Of a stretch of DNA of 17,203 nucleotides, positions 6,737 through 13,512 are shown one piece after another. Source of the stretch: Chloroflexota bacterium (GTDB taxonomy: Bacteria; Chloroflexota; Dehalococcoidia; UBA3495). The DNA is taken from assembly GCA_022576105.1 (NCBI GenBank), contig JACZRM010000011.1:1-17203 (forward strand), given 5' to 3'. Position numbers and translations under genes: made by a program. Each line of letters starts with the position of its first letter. Positions within the stretch are counted from its first letter, which is position 1. The notes beneath the pieces are model-generated. The model made no database searches, was not told where the DNA came from, and saw only the letters and a program-made list of their open reading frames with translations.

Positions 6737-6922
6737 ATGGCGTTTGTAACACCCCGCGAGGGCGAAAGCCCAGAGAGCTTGGTCAACCGGTTCAGAGCTT
6801 CAGTGCAGCACGCGGGAATTCTGCGAGAGTTGAAGGACCGCCGGTTCTTCCGGACCAAGGCGCAGAAGGAGCGTTTGGCCGCCCAGCGGGCCGCTCGCCG
6901 ACGCCGACGCCAGCGGAGGTAG
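6737..6922 (+). CDS. rpsU: 30S ribosomal protein bS21
   Basis: 61 residues of the small basic bS21 family. The N-terminal PREGESPESLVNRF, the central VQHAGILRELKDRRFF and the terminal arginine-rich AARRRRRQRR are diagnostic. bS21 binds near the anti-Shine-Dalgarno end of 16S rRNA on the small subunit and influences initiation. AGGAG at 6726-6730, six bases before ATG, fixes the start. It stands alone rather than with dnaG/rpoD or yqeY as in many bacteria. It appears to have its own promoter and a weak terminator. A longer overlapping frame from 6634 has no support. Confidence 0.93.
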   Translation: MAFVTPREGESPESLVNRFRASVQHAGILRELKDRRFFRTKAQKERLAAQRAARRRRRQRR

Positions 6923-6952
6923 GACCCCGGCAAGTCACCAACGCAAGATGAC

Positions 6953-6977
6953 GGCCCCACCATGCGGGCCATTATTT
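6953..6977 (+). terminator. Weak intrinsic terminator after rpsU
   Basis: GGCCC at 6953-6957 pairs with GGGCC at 6966-6970 across an 8-base loop and is followed by ATTATTTT. The stem is short, so this is tentative, but it is placed 30 bases after the rpsU stop and before the convergent MBL gene. Confidence 0.4.
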
Positions 6978-7014
6978 TGCCCCAGGACTTGGCCTGCCCG
7001 GCGATCTTTCTCAA

Positions 7015-7875
7015 CTAGAGGGAAATCTGCATCAACTCCTCTGAGAACAGAATCTCGCCATCAAAAATACGGCTGATGTCGCCAATACCCTTTTCCATCG
7101 GTCCATGACCCGACAAATGCGGCCCAATATGGACCAGCACCAGCTTCTTGACTCCTGCCTCCTGGGCCATACGAGCCGCCCCCATTGTGCCGCACTGTCC
7201 GGAGTACTCGCCATTCCGGTCCATAATCTCCTGGTCGTCCCAGCACATACAGAGCATCATGTCTGCGCCTCGGGCCAGGTCAGTAACCGTGTCGCAGGGC
7301 TGAGTATCGCCGGTAAAAACGATGCTGCCATCCGGAGTGTCAACCCGGTAGGCCAGAGAATCCAGCCAGGGCTGCACGTGCTCAGCCGAAGCTGCGGTCA
7401 CCCGCCAGTCCTTCCCGTTGTAGACCAGGCCCGGCCCCACGTCCCTGGCCGCCACCGATGGGGGAGTCCTGGGCAAAGTGCCGCCCCGATTAACGAATAC
7501 CTGCTGGCTCAACGGATGATTGACCCGCGCCTTCCAGTCGTGGGAGAACAGACCATCCTCGCCGATGATACCCTCGGTAATCTTTTCGGTCAGTTCTGGC
7601 CCATATACTTGAAGCTGGTTCTCTTTGCCGATGCTCTGGTCCCAGCGGCACAACAGAAAGCAGGGATAATCTATATCGTGGTCGAAATGGTGATGCGTGA
7701 AGAACAGGTAGTCCACCTGAGTTGGGAATAGACCAGCTTTGACCAGCTTATGGGTGGTCGCCGGTCCGCAGTCAAACATTATCAACTCGTCGCCTAGCTT
7801 CAGGACATGGGAACTGCCGAATCGAGTGGGCGTTGGGGTGGGAGTCCCGGCTCCCAGGGTGTAAATCTCAGCCAT
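7015..7875 (-). CDS. MBL-fold metallo-hydrolase, ribonuclease Z-like
   Basis: 286 residues from the ATG at 7875-7873, which has AAGGAG close upstream. A further upstream in-frame ATG (7929) would add a hydrophobic tail with no ribosome site and is rejected. The metal-binding motif is clear: FTHHHFDHDID (H61, H63, D65, H66). A downstream His (AEHVQPWLDS), the GDTQPCD aspartate and a C-terminal LVHIGPH histidine complete a two-zinc site as in RNase Z and AtsA-type enzymes. The N-terminal LGAGTPTPTPTRFGSS and MFDCGPATTHKLVKAG are also RNase Z-like. RNase Z itself carries an exosite arm that I do not see, so small-molecule ester or sulfate hydrolysis is as likely as tRNA 3' processing. The gene converges on rpsU. 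Confidence 0.82.
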   Translation of the reverse strand: MAEIYTLGAGTPTPTPTRFGSSHVLKLGDELIMFDCGPATTHKLVKAGLFPTQVDYLFFTHHHFDHDIDYPCFLLCRWDQSIGKENQLQVYGPELTEKITEGIIGEDGLFSHDWKARVNHPLSQQVFVNRGGTLPRTPPSVAARDVGPGLVYNGKDWRVTAASAEHVQPWLDSLAYRVDTPDGSIVFTGDTQPCDTVTDLARGADMMLCMCWDDQEIMDRNGEYSGQCGTMGAARMAQEAGVKKLVLVHIGPHLSGHGPMEKGIGDISRIFDGEILFSEELMQISL

Positions 7876-7948
7876 CCCTCTCCTTATGAACCAAGAATGG
7901 AAAATCCAGATGCTACAGGATAGCACCACAAATCAACAACGCGACAGC

Positions 7949-7977
7949 TTGTGCCTGGGCTTTGCCAAATCTACAAT
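7949..7977 (+). promoter_or_regulatory. Promoter for the ABC-F gene
   Basis: TTGTGC at 7949-7954, a 17-base spacer and TACAAT at 7972-7977. The start near 7984 would leave a leader of about 59 bases. The -10 is good; the -35 matches only in its TTG. Confidence 0.4.
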
Positions 7978-8014
7978 AGAATCTACCGATACGTCCCGGC
8001 ACATACCATCAACC

Positions 8015-8029
8015 ATGAAGGAAGGTTAA
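8015..8029 (+). other. Four-codon mini-ORF in the ABC-F leader
   Basis: ATG AAG GAA GGT TAA encodes MKEG and ends 13 bases before the ABC-F start. The best Shine-Dalgarno-like string in the leader (AAGGAAGG, 8018-8025) lies inside it, about 17 bases from the ABC-F ATG, too far for normal use. Translation-dependent control is a possibility, not shown. Confidence 0.25.
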
Positions 8030-8042
8030 CTCAAGCTAGGCA

Positions 8043-9953
8043 ATGACCGTTCTGTCCGCCACCAAATTATCTTTGACCTACGCTGATGTGGAAATATTTT
8101 CCAACATCAATCTGCAGATACCCGATAACGCCCGAATCGGCATGGTGGGCCCCAACGGCTCCGGCAAGACCTCGCTGCTGAAAGTAATCGTCGGCGAGGT
8201 GGAACCCGACGACGGGCAGCTGCACCGCAACGTTGGCCTGCGAATTGGCTATGTTCCCCAAGTCCGAACCCCACCGACTGAAGGCACCCTGCGGGACGAA
8301 ATCATGACCGCCTTTGATCGGCTCCAGCAGTTGGGCAGCGACCTGGACGCCAGCGCCCAGGCCCTGGCCCAGGCTACCCCGGCTGAACGCGTACCGGCCG
8401 ACACATTGTACGCCTCATTGCTGGACCAATTTGAAGCGCTGGGCGGATACGACTACCAGAGTCGGCTGGAACAGGTCTGCGCCGGGCTCGGGCTTTCCCA
8501 ACAATCTTTGGATGCCCCGGCAACCTCAGCCAGCGGCGGGGAACAGACCCGAGGGGCCTTGGCCAAGGCCTTGCTGTCCAACCCAGACCTGCTGGTGCTG
8601 GATGAGCCGACCAATTACCTGGACATGCAGGGTATTACCTGGTTGGAACGGCTGCTGAGTCACTATCCTCAGGCCTTCCTGGTGGTTTCCCACGACCGCT
8701 ACTTTCTGGACCGGGTGGTCAACCAGATTTGGGAAATGGACCATGAACGGCTGCAGTCCTTCACCGGCAACTACACCAAGTACCGGGTGCTCAAAGGGGA
8801 ACAAACACTGTGGCAGCGCCGCCGGTATCAACGTCAACAGGAATTTATCGCCAAAGAAGAGGCATTCATACGCCGGTATGGGGCCGGGCAAAGAGCGCGC
8901 GAGGCCAAGGGCCGGGAGAAGCGGCTGGACCGCCTGGAACGTTTTGAGGCGCCCAGCAATGACGCCAAGATAAGTCTGTCCAGGTTGTCCGCCAGCCGCA
9001 CCGAGAATGTAGTCCTGCGCACTGAGCGGCTGAAAATCGGATTCACTGAAGATGGCCGGGTTACCGAGTTGTTCAGCGTGCCCGATCTTAGACTTGAGCG
9101 CCGCCAGCACGCCGCCATTATCGGCAACAATGGGACTGGCAAGACCACCCTGGTCAAGACCATTCTGGGGTTGAACCCGGCGGTGGCAGGCAGCGTAATC
9201 TTGGCCGACAAAGCCCAGGTGGGGTATTTTCGTCAGGAGCAGGACGCCATACCCGAGGAGCTTACTGTATTTGAAGCCCTGCTGGAGGCCAAGAACATTC
9301 CGCTGGATGAGGTCAGGCCTTACCTGGCCCGATTCCTGTTTCGCGGGGAAGAGGTGTTTCAGGAGGTGGGTTCCCTCAGCGGAGGGGAACGCAGCCGCCT
9401 GGCCCTGGCCCGATTGTTGATCAACCAGCCCAATCTGCTGATCCTGGATGAGCCTACCACCCACCTGGACATTGCGACCCGCGAGGCGCTGGAAAAGGTA
9501 TTGACGGAATACGAAGGGACCATTCTTCTGGTGTCCCACGACCGCCATCTGGTATCGCTGATGGCCAAGCAACTCTGGATTGTGGACGAAGGCGAATTGC
9601 ATTTGTTCCCCGGCACTTTCGCCGAATGGGAGCAAAAGAAACAAGCAGAATATGCCCCGCAACCCAAGCCGGCGCCGGACAGGCCCATGCCCGCCAGGCC
9701 CATAAAGGAAACGAGCCGGAATAAACATGCGCCCCAGAATAGCGCCGCTCCAGAAAAAAGAAGGACCCGCAATCCCCAAGCGCCCGACTCATCCACGGTG
9801 ATCACCACCCTGGAAGCGCGGTTGCAAGAAATTGAACGCCAACTGGAGGCCGCCACCGAAAGTCAGGACCTGATTGAGATCACCCGGCTGGGGGAAGAGC
9901 ACGCAGCCACCCAGGCGGAACTGGCCGAGAAATGGCTGGAATGGGCCGAGTAG
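8043..9953 (+). CDS. ABC-F family ATPase (Uup/YdiF/EttA-like ribosome-associated factor)
   Basis: 636 residues with two tandem ABC ATPase domains and no membrane segments, the ABC-F layout. Domain 1 has Walker A GPNGSGKT at 36-43, signature SGGEQ at 164-168 and Walker B LVLDEPTN with catalytic E188. Domain 2 has GNNGTGKT at 361-368, LSGGER around 446 and LILDEPTT with E470. Between them a basic helical linker (RRRYQRQQEF...REAKGREKRLDRLERF, about 255-300) corresponds to the segment that reaches the P-site tRNA. After about 530 there is a Pro/Lys-rich tether and a predicted coiled coil (580-636), as in Uup/YdiF. These proteins bind the ribosome E site and relieve stalling; some give resistance to 50S antibiotics. 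The signature of domain 1 is ASGGE rather than LSGGE. The ATG at 8043 has only a poor ribosome site. Confidence 0.92.
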   Translation: MTVLSATKLSLTYADVEIFSNINLQIPDNARIGMVGPNGSGKTSLLKVIVGEVEPDDGQLHRNVGLRIGYVPQVRTPPTEGTLRDEIMTAFDRLQQLGSDLDASAQALAQATPAERVPADTLYASLLDQFEALGGYDYQSRLEQVCAGLGLSQQSLDAPATSASGGEQTRGALAKALLSNPDLLVLDEPTNYLDMQGITWLERLLSHYPQAFLVVSHDRYFLDRVVNQIWEMDHERLQSFTGNYTKYRVLKGEQTLWQRRRYQRQQEFIAKEEAFIRRYGAGQRAREAKGREKRLDRLERFEAPSNDAKISLSRLSASRTENVVLRTERLKIGFTEDGRVTELFSVPDLRLERRQHAAIIGNNGTGKTTLVKTILGLNPAVAGSVILADKAQVGYFRQEQDAIPEELTVFEALLEAKNIPLDEVRPYLARFLFRGEEVFQEVGSLSGGERSRLALARLLINQPNLLILDEPTTHLDIATREALEKVLTEYEGTILLVSHDRHLVSLMAKQLWIVDEGELHLFPGTFAEWEQKKQAEYAPQPKPAPDRPMPARPIKETSRNKHAPQNSAAPEKRRTRNPQAPDSSTVITTLEARLQEIERQLEAATESQDLIEITRLGEEHAATQAELAEKWLEWAE

Positions 9954-9955
9954 GA

Positions 9956-9990
9956 GCCCGGTCCTGAACCTGATTTGTTTCAGGACGGGC
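9956..9990 (+). terminator. Hairpin terminator after the ABC-F gene
   Basis: GCCCGGTCCTGAA (9956-9968) pairs with TTCAGGACGGGC (9979-9990) around a 10-base loop. This gives a 12-bp stem with one bulged G, beginning two bases after the stop codon. There is no following T-run, so it may act as an mRNA 3' stabiliser rather than a strict intrinsic terminator. Confidence 0.5.
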
Positions 9991-10046
9991 ACCTTGTGTT
10001 GCTCAAAATGCCTTTGGCTGGTAGACGGATTCCGCAAGGAACTGTG

Positions 10047-10161
10047 GTTCGACAGGCTCACCACGAACGGAATCAAAATCCGCCCATACGCAGCCGCCTG
10101 GGCAAGCTCAGGACAGGCCCTTCGGCGGGGCTCAGGACAGGCCCTTCGAAGGGCTCACCAC
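10047..10161. repeat. Intergenic repeat cluster (GGTTCGACAGGCTCACCACG / GCTCAGGACAGGCCCTTCG family)
   Basis: Between two convergent genes lies a GTTCG...CGAAC stem-loop (10047-10068) enclosing ACAGGCTCACCA. Two perfect 19-base direct copies of GCTCAGGACAGGCCCTTCG follow at 10106-10124 and 10130-10148, period 24. A 14-base perfect palindrome GCCCTTCGAAGGGC (10141-10154) runs into GCTCACCAC. Relatives of these strings are common intergenic repeats in many environmental genomes. The region stays open in one frame, which invites false small-protein calls. Confidence 0.75.
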
Positions 10162-10226
10162 AAGTTGAGAGAGTCAGTCCCTTCCCATTGCTAAGGAGCA
10201 GGAGTTGTCTCTAAATTCACTCCAAT

Positions 10227-11102
10227 CTACCGCCGGAGATACTTGTCCACACTCTTGGCTCCGGTCAACGCCAGGTATACATTGTCATCATTGTCCACCC
10301 ACAGGCCATGTGCCGACCGGGAATCCCAACGGGCTAAAACTTTACCCTGTTTGTCCCGGACGCTTACACCGGGGGTAGACCCCTCCAGCGACGACTCGGC
10401 GATGTAGAAATCGCCGTCCGTCGACTGGGATATGTCGTTGGGACGGGTCATATCGGTCCACATGTTTATGAACTCACCGTCGGGAGTGAAGACCTGGACA
10501 CGGCTGTTTTCCCGGTCGCACACGTAAACCAGGCCTTCTTCATCGATCAGCAGGCTGTGCGGCAGGTGGAATTCCCCGGGGCCACCCTTGCCAGGAACAC
10601 CCCAGGACTGGATCAGCTGCCCATCTTTGGTAAAGCGATGTATCCGGCTGTTGCGGTAACCGTCGGTAACGTATAAGTCTCCTGACGGCGCAGGAAACAT
10701 CTCCGAAGGATAATTGAACGGCCCAGCGGCTCGGGGCACCAGGCCTCCAATTTCCTCGCAGCCGGTATCAGAATGGACTCCGCGCTCACCCAGCACCATC
10801 AGCGGCTTGCCATCCAGAGTGTACTTGAGGCAGACCGAGTCTTCCCGGTCGGTCATGTAGACAACGTCGTCCACGATGCAGAACCCGTGGGGAAGATTGA
10901 CCGCGCTGATCCCCCACGAATGTAGATAATTACCCTCAGAGTCAAAGACCACCACCGGCGGGTCTTTGCGTTGATACACGTACACCCGATTCTGGGAGTC
11001 GGTTGCCACCGAGCTGACCACTCCGTAGGTCCAATCTTCGGGCAGCTGCCCCCAGTCTTGAACCAGCTCGTAGCTATGTTTGTCGGTGCTGATCGTAGTC
11101 AT
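10227..11102 (-). CDS. NHL-repeat beta-propeller protein (peptidyl-alpha-hydroxyglycine lyase-like)
   Basis: 291 residues from the ATG at 11102-11100, preceded by GGAGGGAG. An upstream in-frame start at 11252 is rejected because it would run through the divergent promoter region. The protein is built of NHL-type blades that repeat the pattern G-x-VYVxDR-x-N-x-R-x-x-V-F-x-x-D-G. Clear examples are GDLYVTDGYRNSRIHRFTKDG and GLVYVCDRENSRVQVFTPDG, with FHLPHSLLIDEEG between them. PFNYPSEMF and FHLPH match the family positions that precede metal-site histidines. No signal peptide is seen, so it is probably cytoplasmic. The closest functional family is the lyase domain of peptidylglycine amidating enzyme, but bacterial members mostly lack a known substrate. 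A paralogue starts at 16336. Confidence 0.75.
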   Translation of the reverse strand: MTTISTDKHSYELVQDWGQLPEDWTYGVVSSVATDSQNRVYVYQRKDPPVVVFDSEGNYLHSWGISAVNLPHGFCIVDDVVYMTDREDSVCLKYTLDGKPLMVLGERGVHSDTGCEEIGGLVPRAAGPFNYPSEMFPAPSGDLYVTDGYRNSRIHRFTKDGQLIQSWGVPGKGGPGEFHLPHSLLIDEEGLVYVCDRENSRVQVFTPDGEFINMWTDMTRPNDISQSTDGDFYIAESSLEGSTPGVSVRDKQGKVLARWDSRSAHGLWVDNDDNVYLALTGAKSVDKYLRR

Positions 11103-11136
11103 AGTCTCCCTCCAGATTGTAATAATCCCAACACAG

Positions 11137-11162
11137 CGAAAGTGGGCCACGAAAGTGGGCCA
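11137..11162. repeat. 13-bp perfect tandem duplication in the NHL gene leader
   Basis: CGAAAGTGGGCCA occurs twice head to tail (11137-11149 and 11150-11162). It lies between the predicted leftward promoter and the NHL start codon and contains the near-palindrome GTGGGCCAC. It could be a paired operator or a replication-slippage product. Confidence 0.7.
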
Positions 11163-11203
11163 AAGGTAGCATTCACGTTGATAGCTGTCAATTAGGATTG
11201 GGA

Positions 11204-11245
11204 ATTGTATCATCGACACACCTGCCGGAAGCCCAATGATACAAT
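11204..11245. promoter_or_regulatory. Divergent extended -10 promoters within a perfect 10-bp inverted repeat
   Basis: ATTGTATCAT (11204-11213) and ATGATACAAT (11236-11245) are exact inverse copies 22 bases apart. Read outward, each contains TGATACAAT, an extended -10 (TGn plus TACAAT). The right copy ends seven bases before the ATG at 11252, so the DUF3800 mRNA may be leaderless. The left copy would start transcription near 11197 toward the NHL gene. No good -35 is visible at 17 bases for either, as expected for extended -10 promoters. The symmetry also suits a dimeric regulator. Confidence 0.5.
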
Positions 11246-11251
11246 ACGGCA

Positions 11252-12016
11252 ATGTCTGGCTATCGCTTGTATGTTGACGAATCCGGTGACCACGTTCTCG
11301 GGGATGGAGTTAGTCTAAACCAAAGGTATTTGGGTCTAACGGGGGTAATCTTCGACAACGAGCATTATCGTTCTGTTGTCCATCCTGAACTCGAAGCTCT
11401 CAAACAGAAGTTCTTCCCGCACAACCCTGATGATCCGGTTGTTTTGGTCAGGAATCAGATCGTCAGGAAAGTAAGATCATTTAAGGTACTTCAAGACCAA
11501 GAACTCTGTAGCCAATGGGAGAATGCAATTATTGAATTCTTTAGGACCCATATTCGTCGGATTTTCACTGTTGTAGTGGATAAACAATCCCACTTTGAAC
11601 GATACGGCGAGGCCACCAAACCCCCATACGATTACTGTTTCACTGTTCTACTAGAAAGATATCGAGGATGGCTTAGAGCCGTAAGTGGGCGAGGGGATGT
11701 AATGGTTGAATCAAGGAACGGTCCGCTAGATACCGAATTAAAAAATCTTTACTCAGAAGTATACGGTACCGGCACCGGATACCTATCAGGGCAACAGTTT
11801 AAGGATTATTTTACCACAAAGGAACTGAAACTCCAGAAAAAGCAGGCCAATATAGCTGGGCTACAAATTGCCGACTTATTAGCCTATCCATCTAAGATAG
11901 ACATACTACTATCCCATCGACAGAATTTGCCCAATACCCCTAGTCAGAGCACCATTCGAATTGCAGATGCAGTTCGTGGAAAATACAACCGATATGGTAG
12001 AGTCTTCCTTAACTAA
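11252..12016 (+). CDS. DUF3800 domain protein
   Basis: 254 residues. The N-terminal YRLYVDESGDH (D9, E10, D13) is the hallmark of DUF3800, and the C-terminal ANIAGLQIADLLAYPSK (D208) is its second conserved block. Acidic residues in FTVVVDKQ (D110) and MVESRNG (E153) lie at strand ends between them. The spaced acidic pattern resembles RNase H-like metal nucleases; that comparison is an inference, and the family has no settled function. It occurs patchily in bacteria, phages and mobile regions. The gene is visibly richer in A/T and in AGA/AGG/ATA codons than its neighbours, which suggests horizontal acquisition. No Shine-Dalgarno precedes the ATG, and a -10-like element ends seven bases upstream, so leaderless translation is likely. 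No partner gene adjoins it. Confidence 0.82.
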   Translation: MSGYRLYVDESGDHVLGDGVSLNQRYLGLTGVIFDNEHYRSVVHPELEALKQKFFPHNPDDPVVLVRNQIVRKVRSFKVLQDQELCSQWENAIIEFFRTHIRRIFTVVVDKQSHFERYGEATKPPYDYCFTVLLERYRGWLRAVSGRGDVMVESRNGPLDTELKNLYSEVYGTGTGYLSGQQFKDYFTTKELKLQKKQANIAGLQIADLLAYPSKIDILLSHRQNLPNTPSQSTIRIADAVRGKYNRYGRVFLN

Positions 12017-12022
12017 GGCAAT

Positions 12023-12050
12023 AAAAAAGGAGTGCGCTAACACTCCCTCT
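12023..12050. terminator. Bidirectional intrinsic terminator
   Basis: GGAGTG (12029-12034), loop CGCTAA, CACTCC (12041-12046). On the reverse strand the stem is followed by six T residues, a good terminator for the alpha/beta hydrolase gene. On the forward strand it sits 12 bases after the DUF3800 stop and is followed by CTCTCT, a weaker tail. Confidence 0.7.
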
Positions 12051-12167
12051 CTACGCCAAGTCCTACGACTTGTCTACCTTCGATCGCCCGAATTATATAT
12101 ATAGTATCGTCTGGGTAAGGGTTAGCCAATAGCTTGATGTCATAAGCATGGCTGCCTTTCTAAATGG

Positions 12168-13022
12168 CTATTTAGCGTCGAGGAACGCGCGTATCTCGGA
12201 CAGCACCAGGTCCGGATATTCCATTGGAACAAAGTGGGTTCCCCGTTCCAGGGCCTTGAGTCGGAATCCACCACTCTCACGCATCAAATGTTGTACCGCC
12301 GCGTCCTGCTCGGTCTGGGCGCCTTCGTAGTTGCCCACCAGCAGCAGATACTCTCCCGACAATCCCAACAGTACCTGGGAAGTTTCCAGGGTGACGCGGT
12401 CGCGATAAAAAGCGCCCTCGGCTTCAGTGGTGCACTTCAGCTCCGCCCGACCATCCTCCAGCAAGCGGGTGCCGCCCTGGATATAGTCGCCAAAGATCTG
12501 GTCAGTCCAGGTCTTGAACGCTCTCCGTTCCCGATAAGCCTGGTACATCGCCTCGCGACTCTCCCAGATGGAACGCTTCTGCGCGGTACGCTCCATTCGT
12601 TGCACGCGCTCTTCCGGAGTGAGCAGCATCATCGGGCTTTCACCAACCCGGGTGTCCACCAGGACCGCCTTGCCCACGGTCCCAGAAGCCAGGGAATCAG
12701 CAATCAACAGGGCCATCCCGCCGGCAGAGTGGCCCACCGCGTAGGGACGCTCCAATTCCAGAGCCTGAATCACCGAGGCCATGTCCGCGCCAAGTTGCTG
12801 GAAGGTGTATCCGTTACCTGGGTCCTCGCTGTCGCCATGGGCACGAAGATCGATGGCCATAACGTAATAGTCTTTGGCCAGATCGCGCGCAGCGTGGTTC
12901 CAAATCTGGGCGCACAGACCGATAGCGTGAGCCATAACCAATGGAGGCTTCTGGGGGTCACCCCACGCCAGATAGTGAAAATTGAGTCCGTTGGCCTCCA
13001 CAAATTTGCTTTCCGGTTCCAA
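12168..13022 (-). CDS. Alpha/beta hydrolase fold protein
   Basis: 284 residues. The start is a TTG at 13022-13020 with AGGAGG five bases upstream. The alpha/beta hydrolase order is clear. The oxyanion-side motif is VMAHAIGLCAQIW (29-41). Then come DLRAHGDSEDP (58-68), the nucleophile elbow VGHSAGG with Ser99, and a late catalytic histidine in RGTHFVPMEYP (H263). The acid probably lies after YLLLVGNYEG (about 225-240); I cannot assign it safely. The length and HG-S-x-x-P pattern resemble esterases, lactonases and C-C bond hydrolases of this superfamily. A helical cap between 125 and 205 would shape the substrate pocket. It is a single-gene unit in convergent orientation to DUF3800, sharing the terminator at 12023-12046. 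Substrate unknown. Confidence 0.85.
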   Translation of the reverse strand: MEPESKFVEANGLNFHYLAWGDPQKPPLVMAHAIGLCAQIWNHAARDLAKDYYVMAIDLRAHGDSEDPGNGYTFQQLGADMASVIQALELERPYAVGHSAGGMALLIADSLASGTVGKAVLVDTRVGESPMMLLTPEERVQRMERTAQKRSIWESREAMYQAYRERRAFKTWTDQIFGDYIQGGTRLLEDGRAELKCTTEAEGAFYRDRVTLETSQVLLGLSGEYLLLVGNYEGAQTEQDAAVQHLMRESGGFRLKALERGTHFVPMEYPDLVLSEIRAFLDAK

Positions 13023-13371
13023 TGTTTCCTCCTGGTTATATTCAGGCTGTTCACAGTTGGGAGCCAGCGTGGGCCTCCCCGGATTCTTGCATTGCCGGCA
13101 TACCGGATTCTATCCGCGATATCCTTCGAGGAATGTACCGCAGGATGGTTTCAGGCCAGCACGCTGTGGACATTTGCCTTGGTGCGAGACTCGTCCAATA
13201 CCACCCGGCTGGCTTGGACTGGGCGACTGCATCGGAAAACTTGCTGCACCGCCCAGCCTGCCTGGCCAGCGAGAATACCGTACCCCAGATTCCTCCCATC
13301 CCCAGCCCAGTCTAGAATCGCTTTGAACCCCTGTCAAACGACGGCGCACCAAGTCGCTCATCTGCTTTTGG

Positions 13372-13400
13372 ACGCCCGCAGACCTGGCATCTGCGGGTGT
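13372..13400. other. Strong hairpin upstream of the fmdB promoter
   Basis: ACGCCCGCAGA (13372-13382) pairs with TCTGCGGGTGT (13390-13400), an 11-bp stem with one G-U pair and a 7-base loop. It ends 17 bases before the -35 of the fmdB promoter and has no T-tract. It could be an operator or a remnant of a terminator. Confidence 0.5.
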
Positions 13401-13417
13401 AATGTCTCGTACCTACA

Positions 13418-13447
13418 TTGACAGCCTTGGGGGGCCTTTGGTACATT
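13418..13447 (+). promoter_or_regulatory. Promoter for fmdB-dtd
   Basis: A perfect TTGACA -35 (13418-13423), an 18-base spacer and TACATT (13442-13447) preceded by TGG. Transcription would start near 13454, leaving a leader of about 59 bases. Confidence 0.6.
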
Positions 13448-13459
13448 TGTTGGAAGGAT

Positions 13460-13486
13460 GGTTAGCACCTTGAACCTGTGCTAGCC
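13460..13486 (+). promoter_or_regulatory. 5' leader hairpin of the fmdB transcript
   Basis: GGTTAGCAC (13460-13468) pairs with GTGCTAGCC (13478-13486), a 9-bp stem with one G-U and a 9-base loop. It begins only about six bases after the predicted transcription start, a position typical of 5' stabilising stem-loops. Confidence 0.5.
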
Positions 13487-13512
13487 TCAGTTTGCCGTTT
13501 AGGAGGCTTTGA

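Larger units (their letters stand above)
13023..13512. other. Gene-free intergenic region upstream of fmdB
   Basis: About 490 bases between the divergent alpha/beta hydrolase and fmdB genes. Open frames on both strands here match no protein family I recognise. The right third holds two hairpins and a promoter for fmdB, listed separately. I see nothing specific in 13040-13365. Confidence 0.5.

Noticed and set aside
6634..6951. 105-residue forward frame overlapping rpsU
   Set aside because: bS21 at 6737-6922 is unmistakable in another frame with a good ribosome site; this frame begins upstream of the likely transcription start.
7876..7929. N-terminal extension of the MBL-fold protein
   Set aside because: The internal ATG at 7875 has AAGGAG and begins exactly at the conserved first strand; the extension has no ribosome site.
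8526..9779. 417-residue reverse-strand open frame
   Set aside because: It lies fully antisense to the well-supported ABC-F gene and has no recognisable domain; it is a by-product of GC-rich codon bias.
9874..10214. Small forward proteins after the ABC-F gene
   Set aside because: They overlap the ABC-F 3' end and read through intergenic hairpin repeats (SSGQALRRG-type translation), a known source of false calls.
11103..11252. N-terminal extension of the NHL protein to an ATG at 11252
   Set aside because: It would translate through the tandem duplication and the divergent promoter; the ATG at 11102 has GGAGGGAG and matches the N-terminus of the paralogue.
12234..13421. 395-residue forward open frame
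   Set aside because: Mostly antisense to the alpha/beta hydrolase, then runs through the intergenic region; no domain and no ribosome site.
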